In this document: in pieces, positions 44,956 through 57,730 of the stretch
Numbering within the stretch: the first letter of the stretch is position 1
Layout of the letters: every line of letters starts with the position of its first letter
Assembly: GCF_020379485.1 (NCBI RefSeq)
Contig: NC_063448.1
Coordinates: forward strand, 45,083,218 to 45,147,217
Direction: 5' to 3'
Source: Brassica napus
Lineage: Eukaryota > Streptophyta > Magnoliopsida > Brassicales > Brassicaceae
Length of the DNA: 64,000 bases
Notes under the pieces: generated by a model
The model's database searches: none
The model's input: the letters and a program-made list of their open reading frames with translations, nothing else
What the model was told of the DNA's origin: nothing
Program-made: the position numbers and the translations under genes

Positions 44956-47900
44956 AGCTTATTAAGATCAAGTAAAACTATTTAAACAAACTTAACTTCA
45001 TTTTATTATCATCGTGGTTAATTAATGATTAATGTGCTAATACTTTCTTATATATATATATATGCTTATCCTTCTAATAAATCAAAGTTAAATAATACAT
45101 GTTATTTTAGTTATATAATTATAACGTGGTTCAATCTGTAATCAACAATATTACCATGCATAGAATATGTGCTCAATACTAGTATTTAATAAAATGAAAA
45201 ATGGATGGCAGTGAGATATATTTCAAATTAAAATGATAACCGTAAAAAAATAGATATAAAGTTATGTTTGCATATTAAGCAGAAAGAAGTTAGAAAACCT
45301 GGATACATACAAAATAAATGCAGATTCTCAACAATGCAATAATGGGTATCAATATAAATTTCATTTTAATTATGTATTTATTATCTGGATAGGATTTTAA
45401 GAAGAAAATGAGGAAATTTAGGATTTAGTTTAAGGCAAATATGGGAAGGCAGAATTTGAAGTTTTGCATTCCAACATCATAAAACATGCATGTATGGTCT
45501 ATAATATATAAAGTCAAATACCGTTGAATTTGTGTTTAACCACATATTCTAAATAATTTGAATCTTGATTAGTATGGTGAATTTAAGAATATCACGTTTT
45601 GGTTAACCTACGGGAAGTTATACTGGGATTTTTTTTTGTAAAGTATGTGAATTTCATTTCAGAGAAATGGGCATAGAGATACAAATGACTTTGGATCTAA
45701 ATCTTTTTAAGAAAGCAAGAGCCTATGGAAGGATCCCCAAAAAAGATAAAAAAGATCCTAACATACAAAAACTAGGTCTAATCTAATTCACTTGAAACCG
45801 ATTAAAGCTAGGACAAAGGGATCAATATGACAGCATTTGGTCCCCGATGACCAAGAGGACGCTTAGATGAGGACGCTTATACTGAGAATTTTGTAGTGAA
45901 TCAACTTTTAAAATTTTCTGAAACAACTGTAATCATTAAAAATAGTGTTCTAAATATCTTCAATGTACAATAGATTAACTGAATGTAATGTAATTGGGGA
46001 CCCAATGTAGTTCTCCAAACTACCAATGCAATTTGTTGAGTTGCGAAATATAATAGTTTTAAGAGAGATTTATATGCATTTTAATCAGTAACCCAAAGTT
46101 TAAAGAACTTTTAAAATCATGATTGAATACATTAAAAACATAATAATAATGATTCCAAATGCTTGATTTGATACAGACCCTAGCTAAGTAAGTATAATCT
46201 AGAATCATTATAATTAAACAAATGGCCAAGCAACAAACTGTTATATTATTTTTGGTAATTCAATTTAGAATAGATAAATCAAATAAATATCCTAGACATT
46301 ATCTTAGAAGTGATTGTTTAGGTGTCTTCACCACAATAATTCTAAGATAAAAATGGCAATATCTATATTATTAAAACTCAAGTTATAGGTATTATTTGGA
46401 AACATGAATAGCAGTGTAAATGAGATCTCTTTGGAAACATGGATAACACTATAAAAAAGAAGAAGTATAGTGTTTTTTTAGTAATTTCATTAATATAATT
46501 ACATTAATTATCTTTTCATATTTCACACAGTTTAAAAATTTTATTAATTATATTACATTTACAATACATCACATCATTAATTATATTACAATAATATTAT
46601 AGTACACATTTTTATCAGTTAATCAACATTAACTTTGTGCCAATTATAAAATAAAAAATGTAAAATAAATGAGTTTTGCATATGGTTAAACGTTCATTTT
46701 AGTTTGTTTTACTAAATTTATTTATTTTTAGTAGTTTCAATCGATGAAAAATTATGTAGCCAAAAACATAGAAAAAATCATTTTACTAATTTATAAAACC
46801 AGTTAGACATGAATATTGACTATCCATTTAGGTACAAGTTATTTTTTTCGGGTATCACTTTTTTTAGTTAGGTCACGCTTGAATATTATAAATTTATGTA
46901 TAGATTTTGAGTTGGATCTTTCTAGGTCTAGATGAGTTCGGTTATGATGTATAGGAACTTAAAAATATCTAAATAAAAAATGTATCTGAAACAGGTTCGG
47001 ATATTTGTACCAAAAATAACCATATTACCCGATTCGGTCCAGGTCTTTTGAATACAATTAATTATATTATAACTCATCTAAAATATATAACACTAATTAT
47101 GAAAAATAAATATCAATATATAAAAATGTAAGAACCAATATCTGCGCGGATCAATCTGTTGTGGCTTATTAAAAGATTACATAGATCCTACCTAATTATG
47201 ACATAGTTTAAAATGATTATGATAAAATTCAATTATAGAAGTTCAAATATATAAAAATAAATATATGGTAATTACCATAACTAAAAATATAAAAAAATAA
47301 TTTAATTTTTAGATATAAATTATTATAAACTAACACAGTAAACAAATTAATAAAAGCAATTGAAATATTTATTTGTTTTATTAGTATTTTATATATATTT
47401 AATTTTTTTAATTGAGAATTCATCCATATATAACAAAATTGTAAGAAAATATTTCATTTATATTTATATGTTTCAAAGAACGTAATATTTTTATTAGAAA
47501 TTATATCGTTGCTATATTCTTTATAAATAATTTAATATTACTTTTAAAAAACTATTACATGATGTTAAGATTACCGTAACATAATTAATTTATTACAGAT
47601 ATTTACATTTTAGGAATTTTAATAATATTTGTATCAACATATCAAAGATAAAATAAATTATATAAATATATTTATTTTTGTGAATAGTTAAATTAGTATA
47701 TATATATAAATTTATTACAAATGTTAAGATAAGCCTAATCAAATTCCTTAATTTCTGAACGTATTTAAAATTTATTTGCGATAAACAATTTAAGTGAGTG
47801 ATTAGCATTTGATTCATTAGATTTAATCAATATTTTACAAGTTAAATTTTTAATAAAATAAACAAAAAATAATTTTATTAAAATAATTTTTTTTTTAAAA

Positions 47901-48094
47901 GAAAGAAAATAGTAGAAAATTATTCTTTCAAAAATAAAAACAATTTTATTACTTTAAATTAATCTAAACACAATCAGATAAGAAAATTAAACGAAATAAA
48001 AATTACAAATGATTAAAATAACTTGGAACTGATATTTGTGTTAAAATTATAGTACTCGCAAATCTTCAAGGAGACGCTCACAAATTGTAACTAG
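44956..48094. other. AT-rich spacer
   Basis: No gene was seen. Weak similarity to the CCGAACC-type elements occurs at about 46840-47050. Confidence 0.4.
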
Positions 48095-48970
48095 TTTTTC
48101 TACTAGAAATTCTTGGGTTCACCCCCTAAGGTGAACCTCTATGTTAACCAACCAATAGTGTTTGACTATTTGATATTTGATATCTTAAAAAAAAAGAAAT
48201 AAAATTGAATATCCAAGTTAGATTATATTTTTAAAATAAAATAATAAAAATACATAAAAATAGTTACAAAAAATAAATTAATTAATATTGTTAAGTCTTC
48301 AGTAAAATACTAAACCCTATACACTAAATCCTAAACTCTAAACCCTAAACGTTAAACCTTAAACTTTGGATAAACTCTAAACCGTTGGAAAATCTTAAAC
48401 CCTAAATCATAAGTTAAAAACTAAATTTTAATAACACTAAACCCTAAATCCTAATCACTAAACCCTAAACCCTTGGGTAAACTCTGAACCCTTGGATAAA
48501 TCATAAACTTTAGGGTTTAATTTTAAATATTTTTTATTTAGAGTTTATGATTTATCCAAGGGTTCAGAGTTTATCTAAGGGTTTAGGGTTTAGTGATTAG
48601 GGTTTAGGGTTTAGTGATTAGGGTTTAGGGTTTAGTGTTATTAAGATTTAGTTTTTAATGTATGATTTAGGGTTTAAAATTTTCCAATGGTTTACGGTTT
48701 ATCCAAGATTTAAAGTTTATAATTTAGGGTTTGAAGTTTAGGATTTAGCGCATAGGATTTAGTATTTTGCTAACGGTTTAACAATATTTATTTATTATAA
48801 CTATTTTTATGTATTTTTATTATTTTATTTTAAAAATATAATTTTATTTGGAAATTCAATTTTGTTTCTTTTTTTAAAAGATATCAAATATCAAATACTC
48901 AAACACTATTGGTTAGTGAATCTAGAGGTTTAACCTAGGGGGTGAACCCAAGAATTTCTCTTTTTCTACT
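48095..48970. mobile_element. Long fold-back element with telomere-like arms (Mutator-like TSD)
   Basis: The 10-bp flank TTTTTCTACT is at 48095-48104 and 48961-48970. The terminal inverted repeats are AGAAATTCTTGGGTTCACCC, and the two halves (48105-48530 and 48530-48960) are near inverted copies. The left inner arm is a degenerate AAACCCTAA array and the right inner arm is its complement (TTAGGGTTTAGGG). The TSD length suggests a Mutator-like origin. No coding capacity. Confidence 0.8.
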
Positions 48971-51900
48971 ATCTTTTTTTGAACTTTACTATATTTCTAC
49001 TTTCACGCTTAAGTTAAGGAGATTGGACAGCACCAAATTTTCGCAATCGCTTCTATAGAGACAGCATACTGATCAGAAGCGTATGAGATCAATTAAAAAG
49101 AATGCCTGATATTTAATAAAGCTTATTTTTAATCAACTGTAAGTTATAATGTGGTAAAATGTGCAAGTATCTTAATTTTATTGACAAATTATGTTTCAAC
49201 CTCAGGAAAACAAATACTCGAACCCCCGTTCTTTATGGTAGGAATTAGGAAATGTTAAAAAATAAAAGTAACTATACTAGATTCAGTCAACAAAGTCCTC
49301 AATATCAACAAGATGTCGTGACCGGTGTAGCTAAGTTTCAAAAGGTGAACGGCGTCCTTTATAGTCGTAAAATGCTTCTCTGGAAAGTTTTAAACTTTTA
49401 CAAAGAACATATTTTTCGTATCAGCGATCTAGTAATTTAATAGTTTTTTTCTCAGTCGATTACGTTATCACTTTAATAGCTTTCTCGTATCTTCTGTATG
49501 TTGAATTATATTATTTGAAAAATATAATACATATAAAGTATATTGTCAAACAAGTTATATATATTATTTATGTTTGATCTAAAAAATCCTTTTATAATTT
49601 TTTTTCTCATCTTTTATTTATTGCATTTCCTTAAATTAAAACAAAAAAAAACGTGGTATTCAAAGAAAAAAATTAAAATGGGGTTTTATGTGTAAATTAT
49701 GTTTTGTTAATGAAAAATTGAAAATGATGCAGGATAATTTTTTTTGTTCTTATTGTATTTAAATTAGGTTTAGTTAATCATGGACTTTTTGTTATAATTT
49801 CACCAACTAATTAATATTTAACAGACAAAATCGATCTTTTTAATTAGTAAAATAACACTAATTTTTTTTTGGATTCATGGCAATTGCCTATGTTGCCATA
49901 GGTTAGAGCCGGTACTGTGTATACTTATATAGTGTATGTTGATATCCTCCTGACGATGTAGCTGCATAATACCCTTTTATTTAAATCATTTCAAACCTTT
50001 ATAATGGCTTCAACCACACAAATAATACCAAATTTGCTTACATTATATTTTCTTCATGCTTACCTCTAAATTTGGTTTATGCTGAAACAGCTCATATATA
50101 CGTACTTCTTTATTTATGTATATGTACGTAGATGAATTATCATAAGACGTTGTCTTGATATAGTGTATGTAAAGTTTGAATAAATAGAATATTTTTCAAC
50201 ATAGAGGAGCGTTATATTTATAACGCTAGCTAGAGATCCTGCTAAAAAAAAAAGAAGAAAATCAAGAGAACTTCTTTACAAATAGTCAAATTAGATTATG
50301 ATTTGATATATTCATAAGAATAATTTTTAATATACAAAAAAAAAATTAATATGCAGTACAAGTTTATTCTCTTCTATACCATGGCAAAGTGATGTAAAAA
50401 AATACCATGCTAAAAAGTACAGTTTGAAGTTATAAGCATAGCAAACATTTCAGATAACGAAATCGAAACCAGATCATTCTCGGAACACATTTACTAATTC
50501 ATTGACTAACCCTTGAAAATAACGGATGGTTTTATAGTTTTGGTTGATGGGCTTTATAATTGTTAAAATTGTTCAAATTGGAACTTAGCTACTGTTCTTA
50601 AAGTTTAATGTCACACCATGTCGAAGTGGGAAAAGACATAATAATTTTATAATTTTACAATAATAAATACATATATGGATGTATGTGCAAACAATATATG
50701 TTGTATGTATATTACTGTGTGCGTGTGTGTGTGATATGAACTGCGATAACTTTGTGTGTAGTAGTATCATGGCTTTGTTAGGTTTGGCTGTACTCTATAA
50801 ATATTTTGACATATCATCATGGCAAGAAATTGGGGATACTTCAGCTCTCTGATGTGATAATAATATCTTCTGTCAAGTTTTTCTTCCTAATTTACAAAAA
50901 TATATTACACAATATTTACGGTTAGTTTTTCGATATCCATCTCCTTAACTTTAACAATGTGAGAATCAAGTTGCGACGAAATGTTAAAAAATTGTCAACA
51001 TTCATATAATAGGGTTTCAGTATAAATTTCTTACAATCTTAAGTGAGAATATTTAGAAAACACTTACAATCATAAGTTCTTAAAAGAGTATATGCACTCA
51101 CTGTATTTTTGGAAATGATAAAATAATGAACACCTTTTCTGTTATATGTAAACATATCCCTGAAATACATTTTTTGCTTCAGTATCATGAATAAGCCTTT
51201 ATTCTCTTCCCAAAAAAAAGAAATTTGTGTGTTAGAAAAGAGAAATGACACTCATAAAAATCTAGTATGATCAAAATATCATTTAAGAATATTTTTAAAA
51301 TAAAGATAAATAGGGAATCAACAAAATAAATTAATAAAGAAAGAAAAAAGGGGAATATACGTGACTATTTAGAACCATAAATGACATAAAGATAAAGTTC
51401 ATATGACTTTTGTGGCTCATCAAAGGCCATCATCGTCCTCTATAGCCTAGGTTAAAGTAACTGGATAAAAATGAAATATTTACGACCTTTTTTTTCTTTC
51501 TTCATGTCACAAAAAAGGGCTTCTTTTTGATAGGTTAACACTGAAACAAACACGCGTGGTTCAAAGGACATCTAGTTATGTTTCTGATCTTTATCGCATA
51601 GTTTTGGTTTATCGATTATCCTTGAGAAGCATTTTTAAATTCTAACCTTTATTTTGTATTTTATTTTTAGGTTTGCCATTTTAGCTTAGGTATTCTAACT
51701 TTTATTTTGTATTTTATTTTCAGGTTTGCCATTTTAGCTTAGGTGTCATCACTGCAAACTTTCTCGGCTTCCAATTTTAAGAACCCTTCATTTACTAGAA
51801 AAATTACACTATGTGCCATTGATATTCATATAACATTTAATTTAATATAGAGACTACCATGTATATAAATTATACATCACCGCTGCTTCTAGCGGCAGCG

Positions 51901-52261
51901 TTCAGAAAAATATGGCAATGGAGATAAAAAAAAAAATAACGAAAGTTAAAACAGCCGCCGATTGATGACGCTAAACACACTGCGACTGGATATTCAAAGA
52001 CTTTGATGACGCTATAAAATTTCGCGACACAAAAACTGGAGGAAACAGGTGTTTCTTATAAATCTGGCGGTAACAATTAGAAAGATGATGCCTTTGATTA
52101 TTTGTTTTCCTTTTATAATTTTAAATGTCGGAAGCTGCGGTAGTGTCAACGAAAAGAACAGACCTATTATAACTAAACTTTAATTTCTCTTTTAACCGAT
52201 CGTACATGTAATACATCGCCGATGTTGTCGGTATCTCGCCGGAGATTGATTCTGACGATAA
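48971..52261. other. AT-rich spacer with a short tandem duplication
   Basis: A 53-bp unit is duplicated at 51639-51691 and 51692-51744 with two differences. A (TG)n tract lies near 50715-50731. Positions 51880-52080 are locally GC-richer, and their origin is not recognised. No gene was seen. Confidence 0.5.
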
Positions 52262-52468
52262 GGGCATTTCTAACCCTACTCTATTTTCTCCTCTAAAATA
52301 GAGTTTAGAGTAAAAATGCTCTAATGGTATTTTATTTTCTACTCTATAATAGTGTAAACCTATTTTTTACTCTAGATTAATTTTTTTATTTTTTGTTCAT
52401 CATTCTATTTTTCACTTACCATTGGAGAAACTTTATTATAGAAATAGAGTAAACCATCGGAGATGGCG
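52262..52468. mobile_element. MITE with GGCATTTCTAACC/ATGGCG ends
   Basis: The left end GGGCATTTCTAACCCTACTC and the complement of the right end (CGCCATCTCCGATGGTTTAC) are imperfect inverted repeats that both continue CTCTATTT. They are flanked by TAA. This fits a PIF/Harbinger-type MITE. The interior is AT-rich. Confidence 0.6.
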
Positions 52469-52666
52469 TAAGTTTAGAGCTGTAGGGTTGAAGGTTGGAG
52501 AGTAAAGTAACTGAAGTGAGTATTGATCCTCTTATCAGATTTTATGATAAATCGTTGGATCTGAGATTCAACTGGAACGTTTTAGGGATGTTGCTGGAGA
52601 GATTCGATTGGAGATGGTGAGGCAGACGATCTTGTGCATGTTTCCGATCTGACAAAGAGACCATAG

Positions 52667-53221
52667 GTGGAGACGGGGATGGAGGAGACGGTGAGGTCAG
52701 TTAGGTTAAGTAGACGAGCGAGGCAGAGTCCTAAGAGGCCGTTGCGGCGGCGGTTGAAGGAAGAGACGGCGGAGAAGGAGTGGAGTGACTCAGGAAGGCG
52801 AGGTGGTGTGGAGAGAGAAGGGCATATAAGGAAAGAGAGGGAGACGAGTGATGGGGAGAGAGCTTTGAGTGTCGTGGAGGAGATGGAGAGATCGGAGGAG
52901 CAGTTTGTGAAGGATATTGAAGTGACGAGGCAGAATGGGGAGCCCATGTCGCAGTTTACGACGGTGGTGAGGAGATTTGGAAGAGGGACGGTGATCGCAA
53001 GAGTTTTTGACGATAGGGATGTTGAGAGATTCGAGAGCTTGAGCTGTTTTGGGTCTTATGGGGAAGAAGAGGTGCGAGGAGTCGAAGAGGTGCGTGGAAA
53101 AGCAGAGATGGTTGGAGAAGGAGTTGGTGAGAGGGAAGGAGCGGCGAGGACACTGGCTGGGAAGAGGAGGAGAAGGAGGAGTAACGGTGGCAGAAAAGGA
53201 GAGAGCGAAGACCGTAGGTAA
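52667..53221 (+). CDS. Hypothetical Arg/Glu-rich ORF
   Basis: The open frame of 184 codons ([20 protein letters not shown]...) sits in a GC-rich island in AT-rich DNA. It is extremely rich in Arg, Glu and Gly. The segment [20 protein letters not shown] looks more protein-like than the low-complexity ends. It may be spliced to later exons (a possible one at 53669-53718 reads NGTSEVEANKIVAKSGN, with a GTAAGT donor). No family is recognised. By position it could correspond to a gene beyond At3g18550, such as At3g18540, but this is only synteny-based inference. It could also be a gene fragment carried by a transposon. Confidence 0.4.
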   Translation: METGMEETVRSVRLSRRARQSPKRPLRRRLKEETAEKEWSDSGRRGGVEREGHIRKERETSDGERALSVVEEMERSEEQFVKDIEVTRQNGEPMSQFTTVVRRFGRGTVIARVFDDRDVERFESLSCFGSYGEEEVRGVEEVRGKAEMVGEGVGEREGAARTLAGKRRRRRSNGGRKGESEDRR

Positions 53222-53668
53222 TTGTGTTTTGGGTTAATTATTACTTTTGTCTGATGAGAATCTAGCAACTTAGAATTAGGGTAACGAATCGTTTTGTAGT
53301 CATAGTGACATTTTGCTTGAGTACCGCTCCTGAATTTATGCTTTAGGTGTTGAGTGTGATGGTTTTTACTTTATTATTTTGCTTTTTGAAGTCCAAAACT
53401 CACCATAGTACTCATTCTTCTTAAGATTGATTTTAGTAGCTAGAACTTTAAAAAAAAAAGATTAACAGCTCTTTTGCATACAAATTTGTACTTGCAATCA
53501 TAAAACTTTGAACCTTAATCTCTCGATGCACCAGAAGCAAGTGTTGCAATTTCAGAATCGTGGTCAGATAAAAGTGTAATTCAAGTAAAGTTCTGCTCAG
53601 GTGTAATACATTTTTTTTGCTGTGCTGTAAATTGTAACTTTCTTGCTGAAAATGACTGACATTGCAGA

Positions 53669-54292
53669 ACGGTACATCTGAAGTTGAAGCGAATAAGATT
53701 GTAGCTAAGAGTGGAAATGTAAGTAACTTTCTTTCTAGCCTTTTGTGATCAACGTGTGAAGTGTTGTGATCTTATGTCTGTTGAATACACCTCAGATGAC
53801 GGTAAAAACCCTAATGAAAATGAAGGTTGCATTACTTATCTCCTTGAAGAGAATTTCTCAATGAACCAGACTGGTCAACTCCTTGAAGAGAATTTCCCAG
53901 CAAATTTCACCAAAGGGGTAAATTAAAGATGTTTAGGACATGATTCAAACCAGTAAAGAAAATGAGAAGGCTTCAATAATCTAATCTTTATAAAATGCAT
54001 TTTACAGACGCTGAATCCGAGTTCCTAGGGAAGTCATTCAGCAGATCAAATCACTTAACAATCTAGATGTGGAGCTTTATAAGTATGCAAAAGTAATCTT
54101 TGTCAAATCATATGAACTTGTGTGGAAAAACATGGTTTTAACTTTAAGTCGTCCTTGATCCAAAGACACCATAAGACTTGCAAATATACTTGCTCGAAGT
54201 TTCTCATTCGCAATGTTGTTGTATGTGCAGTCTAAGAGAAGTATGGTTGATCTGCAAAACGTGTTTGGAGAAATGGATGATGAGAAGCTGTA
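53669..54292 (+). pseudogene. Degenerate exon-like pieces downstream of the hypothetical ORF
   Basis: Exon-like blocks with canonical borders occur at about 53669-53718 and 54009-54092 (PREVIQQIKSLNNLDVELYK). A block at 54230-54292 reads KRSMVDLQNVFGEMDDEKL and stops. They are separated by stops, and CTCCTTGAAGAGAATTTC(C/T)C is repeated at 53841 and 53880. They look like parts of one or more broken genes. I do not recognise a family with confidence. Confidence 0.4.
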
Positions 54293-54920
54293 GAAGTTCG
54301 TATAAGTGAAACTATCTTATAGTTTAGCCTTGTGTTTTGGTTTAATTACGATTCAGACCTTTCATCTATGCTTCTTTCATGAATTTTGTTTTTTTTTTCA
54401 TTGATTTTTTGTTACATTAGTTCTAATGATATCAAAATATAATAACATTGACGCCAATTCGAAAAAAATGGTAATGAAACATATACTCTAACTATGGTGA
54501 AATGTGCATATAACATCTTCCAAAAGCTCCAATTCAATTATAACCATGGAATACAACCACAAATTATAACGAATTAAAAGGTAAATAATGGTCTTTGGAT
54601 TAGTTTTTGGTTTTCTAAAAACTATTTTTTTACCGATCAAGATTTTGGAAAAATAGATTTCTTAAAACTTGGGAAAACCAGATTTTGTAAACAACTACTT
54701 CTTTTCGAACAAAAACCAAAATCCAGATTTCTAAGCTTTCTCAACAATATATGTGGTTTCATATTTTCTTTTTATTTCTTAATAAAATATTCTATATATT
54801 AATATAATAAAAATAAATAAGAAATGATCAAAGTGATAGAATAGTAATAATATTTGTATTCTAAAATATTCAAAATAGGTTTTCGTAAAAATAATTTGTT
54901 AACATATATAATATGAAAAT
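54293..54920. other. AT-rich spacer
   Basis: No gene was seen. Positions 54590-54720 carry TTTTTGG-rich sequence related to the TE termini at 5.7 and 42.4 kb. Confidence 0.4.
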
Positions 54921-55231
54921 TTTATATAAGAGAAATTCCCTACGATAACTTTTTTTAAGTTTTTGTCACAAAAATAGCCCTCAATAAAGAAAATGACCAA
55001 AATAAATTTTATTAAAAGCTAAAAATGATCAAAATATGTATTTTTACCCTAGGGTTAACTAATCTATATTTAGGGTTAGAGTTAATGGGTGGAGTTTTGG
55101 GGATGGATTTTCAAATTTTAAAAAATTAAAAATTTCGAAATAAAAATGGACTATTTTGGTCATTTTTTTTAGGGCTATTTTTGTGACAAAAACTTAAAAA
55201 TGACTATTTGAGAGAATTTCCCTTTATATAA
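54921..55231. mobile_element. Small fold-back element with 9-bp TSD
   Basis: TTTATATAA flanks the element at 54921-54929 and 55223-55231. Both ends, read inwards, go through GAAATTC.C and then TTTAAGTTTTTGTCACAAAA and ATAGCCCT. The interior is AT-rich with TTAGGGTTA near the centre. The TSD size fits Mutator-like elements. Confidence 0.75.
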
Positions 55232-57299
55232 TAACATATTTTAAAATTTTGTCAATAAAATAAATTAATTATTTTTTAAAAAATTATGTAAAGTTTACAT
55301 AAAAACAGTTCAAAAAAAAAATTTACATAAAAAGAAATTAACTTATAAGTGAAGTTCTTAAGAATAATAAACAAACTCTTAAAATTATATAAATTACTAA
55401 TCAAACTTTAAAGAAACCAAAAATACAGAAAATTTCAAAATTAAATAGAAACAAAAACCAAAAACTAGAATCTAGAATCACCATTCATGTTTAAAAAAAA
55501 AAATTAAAAGCTACTACAAAATCTAAAATCTAAGTAAACAAACATCACTTGAGTCTTCTTAGTTTTTACTGAATAGAAATAACAAGCTAAAGGGTGAATA
55601 CATTTTTCTTATTTTATATATATGTTTACTCCGCGCAAGGTGCGGGTCTTTACCTTGTATTAATTGAGAAGCATTACAACATTTTTTTTGTAGTCATGTG
55701 TCATCTACATATATATTTTACATTTTATTAAACTAATCATTAAATTGATTACTTGTGTACAAAAGAATACTTTTCATTCTTTTCTTAAATAAGACCAACG
55801 AAATTACCTAATATGATTGACATATTTATGAATAATAAAGATCTGATAACAGTTTTGTATCCTCTCTCTTTTTTGTTTAATTTTATATTATTTAAAAGTA
55901 ATTAAAAAAACATATTAACCATGTAATAAAAAAATTATATTTTTTCTTATATGTTATATTTTGAATTCTTTTAAACCGACAATAAATGTCAAAAAATAAT
56001 AAAGTCCCACATTGAAAATTTTGTTATCAATAGTTTAATATTTTTTGTTATAAGAAGATACCAACGATAATAAAATCGTATGAATATGAAGTTTCATTTA
56101 ATAGATATTCATATTAAGAGTATATATGTCTATTTTAATATCGTTTAAATTAAATTATATACCATATAAAATAACATCATATGAGTAGGAAATCTCAATA
56201 ATAAATATTTATATTAAAATTTGCATTGAAAACGTATTGAGGCGTTAATACTTTGATTTTGAAATTTGCATTGAAAACATCTCACATTCGAAATTTTGTG
56301 ATCAATGGTTTAATAACATCATATGAGTAGGAAATCTCAATAATAAATATTTATATTAAAATATGATATATATCTATCTCAATTCAATATAATTGAAATT
56401 TAATTATATACCTTATAAAATAAATAAAATGATTGTTTTGATTTACTAACAAATAAAAAATGTTGTCAATAAACAATAGATATTATTTTGATTTGCGTGC
56501 TTACTCTAATTTAATTATGTACATAATACGTAAATAAACACAAAATAAATTTTAATATATAAAAATCATTTATATATATAATCTCATCCCGGCGCATGAT
56601 GCAGATCTTAACCTATTTAACTTTATTTGTTGTTGTTGCAGAGATCTCTCCATGGAAGATGTCCTTTTATAAAGGGTGAGAGATGGACTGCTACAAAGTG
56701 GATAACAGATTAATCGTTTGATTATTATGCAGATAATTTTGTGAAAATGCAATCACATTTTACATGTAAAACAATAACTTTTAAGGGCTGAAAGATGATC
56801 TTGACATGAGCAGAGCAGATAACAAAAAAGGACATTAGAAAAAGAGTTAACTACAAAAAGTATATTTTCCGCTGCTGGGATTCAAACCAGGAAAGTCCTC
56901 CGTTGATGAGGAGTTTTAACAAATGTGCTACAGCGGATCTTATGGTTACTAACTGTAATTAACTATATAGATATAAAGTAAACTCTGACGTTTAGAATAA
57001 AAGGATGCAATTGTACATTTTATTTATTTCTTTTGTGTAAAAAAAATACTCAATTTGTGGATTTCTGGGTAAGCAGTTATTATAGGCAGATGTTTGTTAG
57101 ATACTCAGATAATCCAAAGGAGCAGCACGAGCTCACAAGTTTCCAACTATTATGAGAAAGCTTCAGACAAAATACTATTCTTTCTGTCACTTAACGCTAA
57201 GGAAATACTGAACAGAACCGAGACATCTAGATGATCAGTGACCTGCAAGTTACATAGTATTCTAGCGGTACCAAAAGTCTTTGAGTTAGAATACAATTG
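55232..57299. other. AT-rich spacer
   Basis: A TE terminus like those at 5.7 and 42.4 kb is at 55440-55560. A degenerate Helitron-like hairpin (CCGCGCAAGGTGCGGG then CTTGT instead of CTAGT) is at 55632-55660. No gene was seen. Confidence 0.4.
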
Positions 57300-57730
57300 C
57301 TACGAGGAATCAGGAAGATTGTAGCTGGAAGTCATATACGAGCGGATAGAAACCTGTACATAAACTTCCTCCTTCCCCATTTCCACCAAGTGGGAACACG
57401 AACAAGTCTCCTTTTCACCTGGTTCTCTGTAAAACCAGTGAGAGATTGTATTAAGAGAAATGTGCAATGAAGAAGAATGCAGTTGTTGTTTTTTGGGAAG
57501 CATTACTCACTTTTGGTTTCAATCAGACGTGTTTCCCACTCTGAGAGTAATTTGGAGTAGGCGGTAGCTACTAGCCAGTGATGGCCAGAACTTCATTTGG
57601 ATATTCATTACATCAAGAACAGTTTCCAAGTCGGCTTTTGAAGGCGTGGTAGCTATAGGTAAGTCATCGTTCACGGGATTTTCACCCATAAGCACCTTTA
57701 CAGATGAAGAGGGATCATTTATAAACGTTT
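57300..57730 (-). pseudogene. Broken fragment of an unrecognised gene
   Basis: On the minus strand an ORF reads VLMGENPVNDDLPIATTPSK, continues LETVLDVMNIQMKFWPSLA, then needs a 1-nt shift to read YSKLLSEWETRLIETK. A second exon (CAG|A at about 57425) reads EPGEKETCSCSHLVEMGKEE and ends YNLPDSS plus stop at 57300. The composition looks like a real globular protein, not a transposon product. I do not recognise the family. Confidence 0.45.

Noticed and set aside
48300..48770. Interstitial telomere array from a chromosome fusion
   Set aside because: The repeats are in inverted halves inside TIRs with a 10-bp target duplication, so a transposon explains them better.
52582..52947. Minus-strand 121-codon ORF
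   Set aside because: It is a complement of the low-complexity Arg/Glu-rich plus-strand frame, with Ser/Leu-rich composition typical of such shadows.
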